Positions 55,701-63,899 of a stretch of DNA of 64,000 nt are shown here, one piece after another (the first letter of the stretch is position 1; every line of letters begins with the position of its first letter). Both the position numbers and the translations under genes were made by a program. Below the pieces are notes generated by a model that did no database searches, had not been told where the DNA came from, and saw only the letters and a program-made list of their open reading frames with translations. This stretch comes from Romanomermis culicivorax (lineage: Eukaryota > Nematoda > Enoplea > Mermithida > Mermithidae): NCBI GenBank assembly GCA_963922205.1, contig CAWUHX010000023.1:558001-622000 (forward strand), in the 5' to 3' direction.

Positions 55701-55748
55701 AGTTATGGCGGGTAATTTTGAGTAAAATGCGGGATCATCAATGTCCAT
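49734..55748 (-). CDS. Env-Pro-RT-RNaseH-IN polyprotein (2004 codons from the first ATG after Gag)
   Basis: Residues about 1-175 are Pro-rich. A hydrophobic segment near 180-200 (WPLYCIFLCIIIPTSCSAQ) looks like a signal peptide for the following Cys-rich, N-glycosylation-rich ectodomain (about 200-715), which ends in a transmembrane segment (about 724-746, IINLAVITVVIAGVFYSF). This is the layout of a viral-type envelope glycoprotein; its family is not certain. Then follow aspartic protease (MIDTGA near 854), RT (YLDDVLVF near 1280), RNase H (QTDAS near 1428), integrase HHCC finger (about 1644-1685) and core acids at VDCMG near 1713, HCDRG near 1772 and GEVERC near 1807, with 35 residues between the last two. 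Pro-Pol is ordinary Ty3/gypsy; Env fused upstream of Pro is not. The frame is open upstream to the Gag TGA, so this ATG is not necessarily used. No disruptive stop or frameshift is seen. Confidence 0.88.
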   Translation of the reverse strand: MDIDDPAFYSKLPAITNGPQTTLGTIMPNTHCRSDEYVLDLDVPDWCAMSPPPTPEAAKIEKSPPTIPVGYKIPRKQDTTPPTAPETPSKTGRNLLSLLHGLTPEPYQFRPRQTLLPTPTSKQVQTPSHNSTSKILQTVQISNRPPPQPKIAKRQHQKPPRQIEQNENIQYPAASTKPLHWPLYCIFLCIIIPTSCSAQFQMCGTSLSGHSVSIPKLVSCMPPSTVDKPVQTFGKIYIPSTKPHITDAYKCSVRKRKICTNTGFFGSKGIVFDQTEMQNLTPHVCKAIVIDKEHNGQKLYETQPGFWSTNNSLSVEYTWCCTDHCTSVTNVIIEIGQIASWNGKSMTGTLGDLGSCKPTSGHCVTADGSIIWNETAFENLCPFEYKNTHPIKLTQTHMIIEELQGAFSVKNTVFSNPNCPEIQDSILTEQGIIVQLDKSTPHRNAFLTPKTNETHTTLYDFDDFEPINAKLNYLADKIQEFEIQNFKNVWSELCRQAQRHLDLVWQILRLDATLGARAFLQRTDIIAEFTGEALTVWPCKQVNASKIFYNHKINQTCYKLLPILVGTELMFSNPGGNDLTPFSQTVDCHHMHVALYKQNNTWVSETGSPHVTNLPLEIVWNQNFSLFHFNTPAIFHDQLATISTNLLFLKQYIYKTHTLENIVKKLVNYTAQMSLNSDTVYNMISGTGQALGNTLSGPGQGIEHVITGTTQSLTDGLNNLLKGPLQIIINLAVITVVIAGVFYSFLVLRKYFPSPKHHTTNEHAYEIPSNNRHLHETIPPSFGHALLELANRRGAQTQQKYVLVDIDTPRTPAIELINQIHQSASNKPPQNVPGKHTPHIPITLNGKLMTKGMIDTGAVYSLIDSRVAQLLQLDMKPPLVQAKAANNLPIHFIGTTFVTVTAQTIQETIMVHVQKDCTADILLGKNFLSRFSEYTINNQKSQVKFGNVILPCDGLEYSPLSTRGGTYLDEKLELPPRTVTEFTVPLPKSYLQVKQLEFTPKPKQNPKVHFAACISENQNSRIRISILNTQETAQILYPGTCIGTVSCYIPKQNAPANLTPSTQNQPNRFDTFTWLKENVNLTSSDLTEAEKTQLLRALSKYPTLYAKSKMDVGRTTLVSHTIDTNGSQPVRRQLYRTSPKEKQIIQAEVEQLAAAGVISQSNSPWCTNTVLVPKKDGGHRLCIDFRGLNKVTKKDTYPLPRIDEILDTLRGMKYFTSLDQSNAYYSIPIAQADREKTAFNCSAGQYQFNYVPFGLTNAPATFQRLMDVILSGLQWNTCLVYLDDVLVFADSHAQMLERLDTILARFSQAGLKLNIQKCKFCQPQVQYLGHVISQQGISPDPHKVQAIYDIPTPKSSKEVKLFLGLPSYYRRFIPNCSQVSSPLTSLLKKNSEFSWGPEQQNAFTKLKELLIHAPILQHPDFTKPFILQTDASKLGIGAILSQLDSKGQDRPIAFGSRTLKPAERNYPITELETLAVVEFVKYFRPYLFQQHVIVHTDHTAVQAVLQKENPSPRIARWGLALSGIQLDIRPKKGTANRNADAVSRFPSQTAKQSFDIEQIETRPEISTLNSVLEAEATEQEEQQKNFAELQRTDPTVKSILAKIAQKHPLTLIKFAVHQNILFRIVDKQAKLYIPKSQVQHLIASHHDSKFTGHFAARKTLHLLRQKYFWPQMSCDIKRYCKTCHPCQTQKALRHKVHANLVPIQPTGPFDRVGVDCMGPLPLTEDGNRFIVVFIDYFTKYVEAFPTPDITAATIAKLFVTKIVCRHGSPKIIHCDRGTDFVSDLFSRITSLCNTQKIHTTPYHPIANGEVERCNQTLATRIRMYINSNHTDWDTYLPYAVFSINIHKNDSTSYPPFELLHGRQANLPSDAALNFFPTSYMVDLDDYALRVKSHFAEALSTVQKSLQKAQAHYTRQYNKHAQNIHYKVGDLILYKNHSCKQGLTPKFLPRQNGPYTVTNFMYPNVTLKHPHKNITFTVHVNKTTPFYPRKATIESTPTLPQPRKP

Positions 55749-55979
55749 GAGGGGTTGGGGTTGCCTGTACTCAATGCAATTTTGAATATTACGACTCTGC
55801 TGATTTGGACAATACCTGCTTGTATGACCTCTCTGCTTGCATATAAAACATTGAAAATTGGAGTAGGGTTTTGAAGGGCAGTTATCTGATCTATGTCCTG
55901 TTTGGGAGCAGTGGATGCATGGGCTTTTACAATCACGTGTACTGTGATTATTACGGAAACAGATTTCACATGATTTTCA
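55749..55979 (-). other. Gag/Env-Pol junction: in-frame TGA then three CCHC knuckles
   Basis: Gag ends with TGA at 55977-55979. The same frame is then open for 76 codons up to the ATG at 55748. Those codons encode three CCHC zinc knuckles (CEICFRNNHSTRDC, CIHCSQTGHRSDNC, CFICKQRGHTSRYC), in addition to one in Gag before the stop. The nucleocapsid-like region therefore straddles the stop. Readthrough of one TGA, as in gammaretrovirus-type gag-pol expression (there UAG), would give Gag-Env-Pol. Confidence 0.8.
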
Positions 55980-57464
55980 GGTGCCTACTGATTTACAATT
56001 ACGAGCTACGTGTCCGATTTGTCCACACTGGAAGCATGTGGGTTGCCTGGGGGTGGTATTGTTCCTGTAAGCATTATTCCTGCTGAAAGTATTGTTACTG
56101 AAATTGTTGTAGCTACTTTGTTGTGGGGGTTGAGGTTTTTGTTTGATCTGCAACTGTAAATCTTTTACTTGCTGTTCTAACTGATGCAAAAGATCCTGTT
56201 GATCTGTATTTTTGGTTAGGGAAAAGATGGGTTCGGGTTTTGGGGGTATGAAGGGAAGGACGTTAGATTTTAACTCATTTCTAAGAATTTGCTGTTCAAT
56301 GTAAGCTGCTTCGTCTGACATTTCTTTTAGAGTCCCGAACCTTCTGTACTTAATTGCTTCCCTGATTTCGTTTTGCATGCCTTCTACAAAGAGGGGTTTT
56401 ATGATCATTTCTCGTGCGTCTGTGTTAAAATTAGGGTAGGCGAGGGTTGCGAGATGTTCTAGATCAAATAAGAATTCCGTTACTGTTTCTGACCGCTTTT
56501 GTTTTCTTTCGCGTAAGAATTGTTGATGTAGCTCATTATCTCTATTGTTTGGGAAAAATGCCTGTAATGCGACTTTATACTGCTCGTATGTGTGGGGAGG
56601 GTTTTCGGAATTTGCTAAACTTTTGAATTTTGCTAACGCGGCTCCCCCTAAATGAATTTCTAAACATGCCAACTTTAACTGTACGTCTGTATCTTTCATG
56701 CCTTGGAGTGCCATGAATTGTTCTAATCTTTTGTTCCATTCACCAAAATGTTGGGTCACGCCGCCCGTGAATACTGTAGGTTTCGCGTAGAAATTGTTTG
56801 CCATGTTATTACGAATGTTTGCTGTTCTTAGATCGTCTATTAGGGTAGGGTTTACTGTATTCTGATTCAATTGTGTGCATAGGGTACGAAAATGTTCTGA
56901 AAATAAATCGTTTATCTGTTCTCTAACGATTTCTCCTAAATGATCTTGCGTTTGGTGGGTCATTCTTGGTTTACGATGGGATTTCTGCTTAAATGCTTCA
57001 ATTTTTGCTTCACGCTGTATTCGTTTAAATGTATCGCTTAATGTCTCGTTGGAGGGGATTTCCAGTTTGCTGTCTACGAATACTGTCTTACTGTAGGAAA
57101 TGATTACTACTGTATTATCTAATGCTTCTAAATGCCCGGATAAGAGTACACCTAATTGGGTGCAGGGAGTTCCACTGGTTAACGTAACGGTACGGTCACC
57201 AAAATATGTAACGACCAGATTTCTGTGAGGTACTTTACTTGGACCAATCGGTCGATACGGCCGGGACAAATACGGGACGGGGAACGCGGGCGAACGGTTA
57301 CAACACAACAACGGATAATCGACGGTCGCTTGAACGTCGACAATAAACGCGCTTCGAATAAAAACGGATGGGGGCCTCGGTTTAAGTGCTTTCGAATAGT
57401 CGGCCGCTTGCAAATGTATAAAAAGACGGGGGCGAGCGCGGAGGTAAAAACGGAGAAACCACAA
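55977..57464 (-). CDS. Gag of the Env-bearing element (495 codons open; likely start at 56963)
   Basis: The open frame starts in the 5' LTR, passes through the PBS and ends at TGA. The only internal Met is residue 168 (56963, MTHQTQDHLGEIV), which follows the PBS and gives a more plausible 328-aa Gag. A retrotransposon-type capsid region spans about 215-400 of the long frame (for example FGEWNKRLEQFM, LRERKQKRSETVTEFLFDL and FVEGMQNEIREAI). A coiled, Gln-rich linker and one CCHC knuckle (CFQCGQIGHVARNC) precede the stop. Gag assembles the particle and binds the RNA. The frame continues past the stop into Env-Pol. Confidence 0.85.
   Translation of the reverse strand: MWFLRFYLRARPRLFIHLQAADYSKALKPRPPSVFIRSAFIVDVQATVDYPLLCCNRSPAFPVPYLSRPYRPIGPSKVPHRNLVVTYFGDRTVTLTSGTPCTQLGVLLSGHLEALDNTVVIISYSKTVFVDSKLEIPSNETLSDTFKRIQREAKIEAFKQKSHRKPRMTHQTQDHLGEIVREQINDLFSEHFRTLCTQLNQNTVNPTLIDDLRTANIRNNMANNFYAKPTVFTGGVTQHFGEWNKRLEQFMALQGMKDTDVQLKLACLEIHLGGAALAKFKSLANSENPPHTYEQYKVALQAFFPNNRDNELHQQFLRERKQKRSETVTEFLFDLEHLATLAYPNFNTDAREMIIKPLFVEGMQNEIREAIKYRRFGTLKEMSDEAAYIEQQILRNELKSNVLPFIPPKPEPIFSLTKNTDQQDLLHQLEQQVKDLQLQIKQKPQPPQQSSYNNFSNNTFSRNNAYRNNTTPRQPTCFQCGQIGHVARNCKSVGT
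57188..57201 (-). other. Primer binding site of the Env-bearing element
   Basis: The minus strand reads TGGTGACCGTACCG five bases after the 5' LTR. Thirteen bases are identical to the PBS of the composite element at 24341-24353, so both probably use the same tRNA. I cannot assign which one. Confidence 0.78.
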
Positions 57465-58101
57465 AAAGACGAATCATCAAAATCACGCTTTGCTTCTTCT
57501 TTTATACGGCGATTCTGGCCACTCCCTGGACGCTGCGGGAGGTCGAGCTTCTGTCCATCTTCTTCCGCCAATCGTCGTTTCCGGCTACGCTTTTCATGCT
57601 TCCTTAGTTACGCCTCTCTAACGCTTTTCTGGTACCGTATGCTTTCCGTGCTTCACTTGCTTTCTACGGTGGGCTTGGCCACACCTTTGTGTTTCTGTGC
57701 ATGCTTCCTGTATCGGTTTCTCTGTATACACATGTTTTGTGGGGCCGCCGCTACTGTTACACTTGAGACTACTGTACGGCGGGGCTTCTACGTATTTTAC
57801 TGTGTGCAGGTGTTGTTTACGATTTTTACGGGGGATTACGGTAGCTGTGGAATGTGTAGTTTAGTGTAGGTTCTAGGGGAACAGCTGCCGTTTGTGCAAA
57901 TTAATTAGGGCGTCTTAATTGGGCTACCGGGGTGTGAACGGATCAAAATAAAGTACTTCACGTAATTTTGTAGGAATGTTTGGGTGTGAATCCCAGACAT
58001 CCTTGAGACGATAAAATGTGAAAATAAAATAATATCTAATAAATGTCTATTACATACAGTATGCTACATATTTACAGTACTGCTTTAGCAGGTACGTTAC
58101 A
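57207..58101 (-). repeat. 5' LTR of the Env-bearing element
   Basis: 895 bp, nearly identical to 48808-49702 (differences seen near 57437 and 57687-57691). Confidence 0.94.
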
Positions 58102-58105
58102 CAGC

Positions 58106-58539
58106 AAAGTCTCATTAGAGCGATTCTCGAAAGAGCGAATTTCAATACAGCGAATGTGCTGCGTGCCTCTCATTTTACGTGCTTCTGTGTTGCAGTTGAG
58201 GTAGGTATGCACGAACGGATCATTCCAAAATCACAAAAAATATCTGTCAGAAAAACATTTTTGCTAAACGTTTGAAAGAAAACAGAAACAAATTATCATT
58301 AGGATTTCCGATTAAAATTGTTTTGTATGGAGCTGAAATTGCAAAAAAATTAATTTTGGAAATAAAATAAAATGAAAAAGCAGTAAAGGCAAAACAAAAA
58401 ACAAATAAAACGAAAATTGTTGGGCAATGTTAAGCCTGTTCACGAACCTTACCTACATCTTCCACGTCTCACAAACGTAATTTGCAGTTGGGAGGACAAT
58501 GGAATTGAGTAGATGAATTTTCGTCATTATGTTGGTCTT
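58106..58539. repeat. Right half of the inverted repeat region, inner copy
   Basis: GATTCTCGAAAGAGCGAATTTC words are followed by a reversed copy of the segment at about 47880-48060 (including GTAGGTATGCACGAACGGA). A second tandem copy of the same segment lies at about 59300-59930. No gene is seen. Confidence 0.55.
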
Positions 58540-59290
58540 TGGGGTAAACCAAATCGGTTTAAGTCACTGAAAGGCTGCTCCTGCCATCACAATGTAACAT
58601 GCTACATCACAGTCAGCATCACCATCGTTCGCCGAGATACTGCCCAAGTAGCTGAATCTATCAACCTCCTCAAAAGACTGTTTTATTTCCACTTGTCTGA
58701 AGTCTGCTTCTTGCCCCAGACTTGTTGTCATGTCTTGCACGCTTTTCTTTGTGGCCCCAAGGAGTGTGAGGTCATCAGCAAAATCAAAGTCTCAGCATAG
58801 TATTCCAAATCTGTCTCGATTCACAGCCTTCTGCATAACGAAATCAATGACCAAGAGGGAGAGGAAGCGTGGAAGAATGCACCCCTGTCTAACACCATTG
58901 TTGGTGGTGAAATAGTCTGTGCAACAACTGGAGTCAGGGTATAGGTCCTGGAAAACCTCAAAAAACAGGTCAGGGATGCCATATGATCCTGCCATACTCC
59001 AAAGCGAGTCCCAGTGAACACTATCAAATTGCTTAGTGAAGTCGACAAAAAAGCTAATGAGAAGCCGTTGTCGGTATTCCAGGCTCTGCTAAATGATGCT
59101 TCTCAGGCGAAAATTTTTCATAGCACTATCAGCCGCTGCAAAAGCCAGTTGTATTCGGAGCTTTTCATCCACCGCTTGCTTTAACCGCCGGAGTAGGGCG
59201 ATGCCGATGAACACTTTACCAGGGACTGAAAGGAGTGTAAGTCCTATCTAGTTGTTGAGGGAGCTTGATGGTGACTCGTTTGCACCAATT
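58540..59290 (-). pseudogene. RTE-like non-LTR retrotransposon RT fragment, degenerate
   Basis: On the minus strand, RT pieces appear in order: a KVFIGIALLRRLKQAVDEKL segment, FVDFTKQFDSVHWDSLW, YGIPDLFFEVFQDLY, NNGVRQGCILP and, in a continuing frame after one stop, DFADDLTLLGATKKS. These are RT motifs up to and including the catalytic FADD box of RTE/L1-type LINEs. The leading part has several stops, and both termini are missing. It interrupts the right half of the inverted repeat region. Confidence 0.82.
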
Positions 59291-59299
59291 CTCAGGAAG

Positions 59300-59958
59300 T
59301 CTCACAGCGTGTTCCCAACAACAGCAAAATCTCAAAAGAGCGAATCTCAAAAATTTTTAGGCATTAGAGTAAATGCGCACATCCTTTTTATGATAAATAT
59401 GCAAATTGGGTATATTAGAATCGTTTTTGCAAGTTGAGATGTCTATGCATTTGGCCGTGAAAGTTTCACACGCTTTTGTGCTGCAGTTGCGGTAGATATG
59501 TATTCCAAAATCACAAAAAAATTTCTTTGAGAAAAACATTTTTTCGAAACGCTTGAAAAAACAAAAGGAAAAAATAATCATAAGGATTCTCCGTTAAGGT
59601 TGTTTTGTCGGCAGTTTAATTGCATTGCAAAACAAATAAATTGATGGAATCAATAAAATCAAATGAAATAAACGAATAAGATGAAAGGAATAATATGATT
59701 AAGCAGTAAAGGCAAAAAACGAATGACGACATTAAGTAAAATAATGTAGTAAAAAGTAATAGCAGAAAAATAGCACAAAAGTACACAACCTGAAAAAATT
59801 ATACAAAAAGTAGCACAAAATAAGAACCTTCAAAGGAGTAAATCGATAAAAGAAAAAAGAAACATGCATGTGGTTATGTTAATAATGAACAAACCAGAAT
59901 AAAAAGCTGTAATGTCTGCAACACATGCTATAGCCATACCTCTAAGCCGCTCAATCTC
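59300..59958. repeat. Right half of the inverted repeat region, outer copy
   Basis: AGCAAAATCTCAAAAGAGCGAATCTC at about 59321 is followed by the reverse complement of about 47640-48060. It is AT-rich and non-coding. Confidence 0.55.
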
Positions 59959-60855
59959 TGTAACGACCAAATTTTGTGAAGTACTTTACTACTTTAACCA
60001 AACTGTCACTACGGCGAACAAAAGGGGCGCGGGCGTGTAATGCGGGGCGATACGGCTAACAATAATCAATGGCTGCTTTGAGACGTCGATACGACAAACG
60101 ATGAATGCGGTCTCGATTTACAATAACGAACGGGCCTCGGTTTAAATGCTTTCGTAAAAATGGCTGCTTGCAAATATAAAAACGGGGGCGAGCGCGGTTT
60201 AAAACGACGAATTCAATAATCCAAAAAAACTAATAAAATCACGCTTTGCTTCTCTTTTTATACGACGTTTTTGGCCACTCCCTGGGCGTTGCGGGAGGTC
60301 GTGCTTCTGTCCATCTTCTTCCGTCAATCGTCGCTTCTGGCTTTGCTTTTTATGCTTACTTAGTCACACCTTTCTAATGCTTTCCTGGTACTGTATGCTT
60401 TTCGTGTTCACTTTGCTTTCTACGGTGGGCCTAGCCACACCTCTGTGCTTCTGTGCATGCTTCCTGTATCGGTTTCCCTGTATACACATGTTTTGTGGGG
60501 CCGTCACTACCGTTACACTTGAGACTACTGTCTGGCGGGCTTTTATGTATTTTACTGTGTGCAGGTGTTGTTTACGATTTTTACGGGGGATTACAGTAGC
60601 TGTGGAATGTGTAGTTTAGTGTAGGTTCTAGGGGACCAGCTGCTGTTTGTGCAAATTAATTGGGGCATCTTAATTGGGCTACCGGGGTGTGAACGGATCA
60701 AAATAAAGTACTTCACGTAATTTTATAGGAATGTTTGGGTGTGAATCCCAGACACCCTTGAGACGATAAAATACGAAAATGAATAATATTTAATAAATGT
60801 TTATCACATACAGTATGCTATATATTTACAGTACTGCTTTAGCAGGTACATTACA
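59959..60855 (-). mobile_element. Solo LTR of the Env-bearing family
   Basis: This 897-bp sequence has the same TGTAACGACC...TTACA ends as the 895-bp LTRs, with more substitutions. It is flanked on both sides by TCTC (59955-59958 and 60856-60859), a 4-bp duplication. No internal region is present, so it is the product of LTR-LTR recombination. It is older than the full-length copy nearby. Confidence 0.92.
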
Positions 60856-60859
60856 TCTC

Positions 60860-61060
60860 CATTCTTTCATTCAAAAATAACTGTTTTGAAAATTCCGTAT
60901 TTTGAGAATCTGTTCTGATACGGCGCTGTTTTGGGACTTCGCTAAATTGAGAATCGCTGTTTTGAAACATCACTGAATTGAGAATTACTGTATTGAGTGT
61001 CGATGTTGTGTGTTTCGCTGAATAGGGGTGAAAACACTCTCACTGTCGACCAACACAGGT
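60860..61060. repeat. GCTGTTTTGAGACTTCGCTGAATT-type short tandem words
   Basis: Degenerate repeats of about 25 bases (CGCTGTTTTG.GAC/ATC..) pair in reverse complement with 47380-47470. This is the outer end of the inverted repeat region. Confidence 0.55.
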
Positions 61061-61545
61061 TGATAAGATCTGTCAGTTCATGGACAAGTTGCTGTCCACT
61101 ATTTCCGCTGAAACCATGTCAATGCTGCGCACTGTTATTTTTTTATGACGACCTTTTTTTTATCTAAAATCGTACATTTATTATAAAACGGGTATGGTAA
61201 GATAATATTGCAAGAATACAACTCATTGTGTTATATATAGTGTAAAAAAATATCGCAAAAAGAATGTAAAATTTATGTCGAAAACTCAAAACATTGACAA
61301 TGCTTTCAGCATTTTACACCAAAAAAATTTTTTTCTCACGATCAAAGTATATACGCACGCACAAAAATATCGAAGATTCATAAAAAGCATAGTTTAAACG
61401 GTGCGAAACAACACTGCGGAAAATTTGCATAATAAAACAATTTTCTTGTCTAGACACCAAAAGTCGAAAAGGAAAAAAATAAATAAAAAACACAATGTTT
61501 AAAAAAATATACAAAAATAATGTTCGTGTTTTAAAAAAATTTTGT
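61061..61545. other. Non-coding AT-rich DNA
   Basis: No gene or recognised repeat. It lies between the inverted repeat region and the right-hand tandem array. Confidence 0.35.
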
Positions 61546-62924
61546 TCACCGAATTTCGTTGTATCTATTATAAGAGACCCTCTTTCAAAATTATGAGATA
61601 CAATTATTTTAATATAGCGCTTTTGGGAGGGTCAATAAGTCTCGAATTTAAAAATTTGAAATTAGAGACTCCATATTCAAAAATTAGTCTAAAATTCAAT
61701 TTTACAAACTCTATATTTCAAACTTGATTCCATTTAAAGAACAAAGAGCACATTTTTGGAAAATTTTGAGACTTGAGACTTAATATATTTCAAAATCGAC
61801 TTATTTCAAAGAGAGGTCAATAGCGTTTCTATCAACTTTTCGCTAAACGGACACTTTTTCAAGCAAGTATGCATATAGCTCAGCTTTTCAAAATTTTGAA
61901 GCTCGAGGCTTTATATTTCAAACTTTGTGCATATGGGTAATTTTGCAGGAAACTTAAAAACTTAAATTCCAAGCGAGGTGAATAACATTTTTATTAAACT
62001 TTTAGCTGAACGGACATCTTTTCATACTCATTTTTAAAAAAATTTTTAAACTTGAGATTTCGTGTTTCAAAACTCGACCAATTCCGGAGCGCATTTATCA
62101 AACTTTTTGGTCTATTTGAGTTTTCAAAACTTTTTCAATTCGAAACTTTACATTCCAAACTTTTACTATTTCAAATCATGATTCATGGGGACGAGCTTAC
62201 AGCTTATTTTTTGGAATTTTGGAACCTTATTTCAAACTCGATTCATTACGAAGCGCAGCGAATACGTCCAATTTTTTGCTAAATGAACGCTTTTCTAGTA
62301 ACTTTTTTCAGAATTTTGAAACTTGAAACTCTATATTTTGAAAAACTCGAAAAATTTCAGAGCATTTTTGTCAAACTTTGTGCTAAATAAGATACTCTTT
62401 GACCGTTTTTTCCAAAATTTTGAGACTGGTCGCCCAAAAACTGCAACCTTCACTCAATTTTAGGGCACAGAAACGTCCTATTGAAGCTAATTTTTCAAAT
62501 TTTGAAACTAGAGACTCTAAACCTGACTTATTTTGAAGCGCTGAGGAGAGTCTTCGCTCAGTTTTCTCGAAATTTTGCAACTAAAAACTCTGTATTTCAT
62601 ACCTGATTCCCTTCTGGAATGCGGCGATTAGTTTTTTAATCAATTTTTCGCTAAACATAAACTTTTAAGATGAATCTGAAAATCAGTTTTTTCAAACCTT
62701 TTAAATTCAAGATTGAATAAATTTAGATCTCACTTTAAAAAAAACATTTTTATTCATTTTTCGTTGGATAGAATTTCAAAATCGGTTTATTTTAAAGTGC
62801 GCTCATTGGAATTTTCGTCAATTTTCACTTAACAGACTCATTTTTTCAAAATTTTAAAATTCGAGACTCACTTTGTATCAAAATCGACCTATATTTTAAA
62901 GCCCGGTGAATAGCGTTTTCGCCC
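61546..62924. repeat. Roughly 110-130-bp tandem array abutting the Gln-rich exon
   Basis: About ten degenerate units share TTTTCAAAATTTTGA(A/G)ACTTGAGACT, CTATATTTCAAAAT(C)G, then an AAAGCGCGGTGAATAGCG segment and a TTTCGCTAAACGGACA segment. The last unit ends in GGTGAATAGCGTTTTCGCCC, which touches the stop codon of the coding exon at 62925. The array therefore forms the 3' UTR or 3' flank of that gene. Confidence 0.7.
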
Positions 62925-63225
62925 TTAAGTAGACGTCGGACCGTTATTATTATTCGAATAAAGTTGCTGTTGAAAATTTTTGTATTGCGCATCGTATTGT
63001 TGTTGGACGTTTTGGGGATCGGATAACGGCCCGGCGGCGGCTGCGTTTCGAGTGACCGACGACGGCGGCATTTGGGGCGACAATTTTTGAAAATCGTCGA
63101 ACGTCGTCGTTTGGGGGCGAAGAGGAGCGGCGCCTCGTGTCGCGAAGCCGGGTTGTTGCGGCGGTGCTCCTTGCGACTGCGGTCGACAAAGTTGCTGTTG
63201 TTGGGGCCAGGGCGCCATTTGGGGG
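62925..63225 (-). CDS. Terminal coding exon of an unrecognised Gln/Pro/Asn-rich protein
   Basis: On the minus strand the exon follows a good acceptor (CCAATTTCAG) and is open to TAA at 62925, about 99 codons. The composition is Gln, Pro, Ala, Asn and Ser (for example MAPWPQQQQL and VQQQYDAQYKNFQQQL). Codons are more GC-rich than the surrounding DNA, which supports coding. The preceding exons must lie to the right of the window. The ATG at 63218 is probably internal. I do not recognise the family; such tails are common in RNA-binding and transcription-related proteins, which is only a compositional hint. Confidence 0.6.
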
Positions 63226-63488
63226 CTGAAATTGGGAGCAAAATTTTATATTTATTTTTTTCAGATGTTCTCTCAGAATTTGATTTAAATCTTTTCAAAA
63301 ATCGATTTCACTGTTTTTCTCTCAAAGAGATGAACTTTTTTGTAATTTTCTCGCAGAGAATGCGAATTTCGCATGTTTTTCCAAAATTTCAATCTTTCAA
63401 AAAATATGATTTCTCTGACTTTTTTAGACACTGAAAGAAATTGGTCCGACCTATTGGGTAGGTCAACCTCAGATTCGCGGGCTGAGGG

Positions 63489-63899
63489 CATACATGTAAC
63501 GGGTCCCAGAGATCACGGGAGGAGGATCAGGTGACCTTTTTGAGCCGAGAATCACTGATTCACCAAAATTTTAGGGGGAGGAATAGAAAATTCGATTTTT
63601 TCACAAAAAAATTTGAAAAACAATTCAAAAAATATGAATTTTTAACTAAATATACGGCAAAAAAATGAGCGTCGGGAAAGTTGACGTTTTTGAACACTTT
63701 TTGTTCAAGAATTGACATTTTTCATCAAAAAATTCACATTTTTCAGTTTTTTTCCGATCAAAAGTACGGGGTACCTATCCTATGACTACCGTCTAGCCAT
63801 ATGATTGGTAAATCCTGGGGGGGCGCCCAATGGCTAGCCACATGGCCAACAATTTCTGGGGGAGCTTCCTTCAGCACTTGCCCCTCAATTACATGTATG
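63489..63899. mobile_element. CATACATGTA/TACATGTATG inverted-repeat element
   Basis: It starts CATACATGTAAC and ends TTACATGTATG, inverted over about 11 bases. Inside are segments also found at 35625-35900 and 37000-37117 in ASNSD1 intron 1, in the same order. The flanks show no convincing 8-bp duplication. It lies in an intron of the Gln-rich gene. The last 100 bases of the window again show AAAAAGTC/GGAAAAATTTC words like the related elements. Confidence 0.6.

Larger units (their letters stand above)
48808..58101 (-). mobile_element. Ty3/gypsy-type LTR element with Env domain between Gag and Pol
   Basis: The LTRs (48808-49702 and 57207-58101) are each 895 bp and differ at about three positions by eye. 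The flanks share CAGC (48804-48807 and 58102-58105), a 4-bp duplication. In the minus direction the order is: LTR, PBS, Gag, TGA, zinc knuckles, Env-like glycoprotein, protease, RT, RNase H, integrase, polypurine tract, LTR. Gag and the rest share one frame. Intact frames and near-identical LTRs indicate a very recent insertion. It sits inside the inverted repeat region 47380-61060. Confidence 0.93.
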
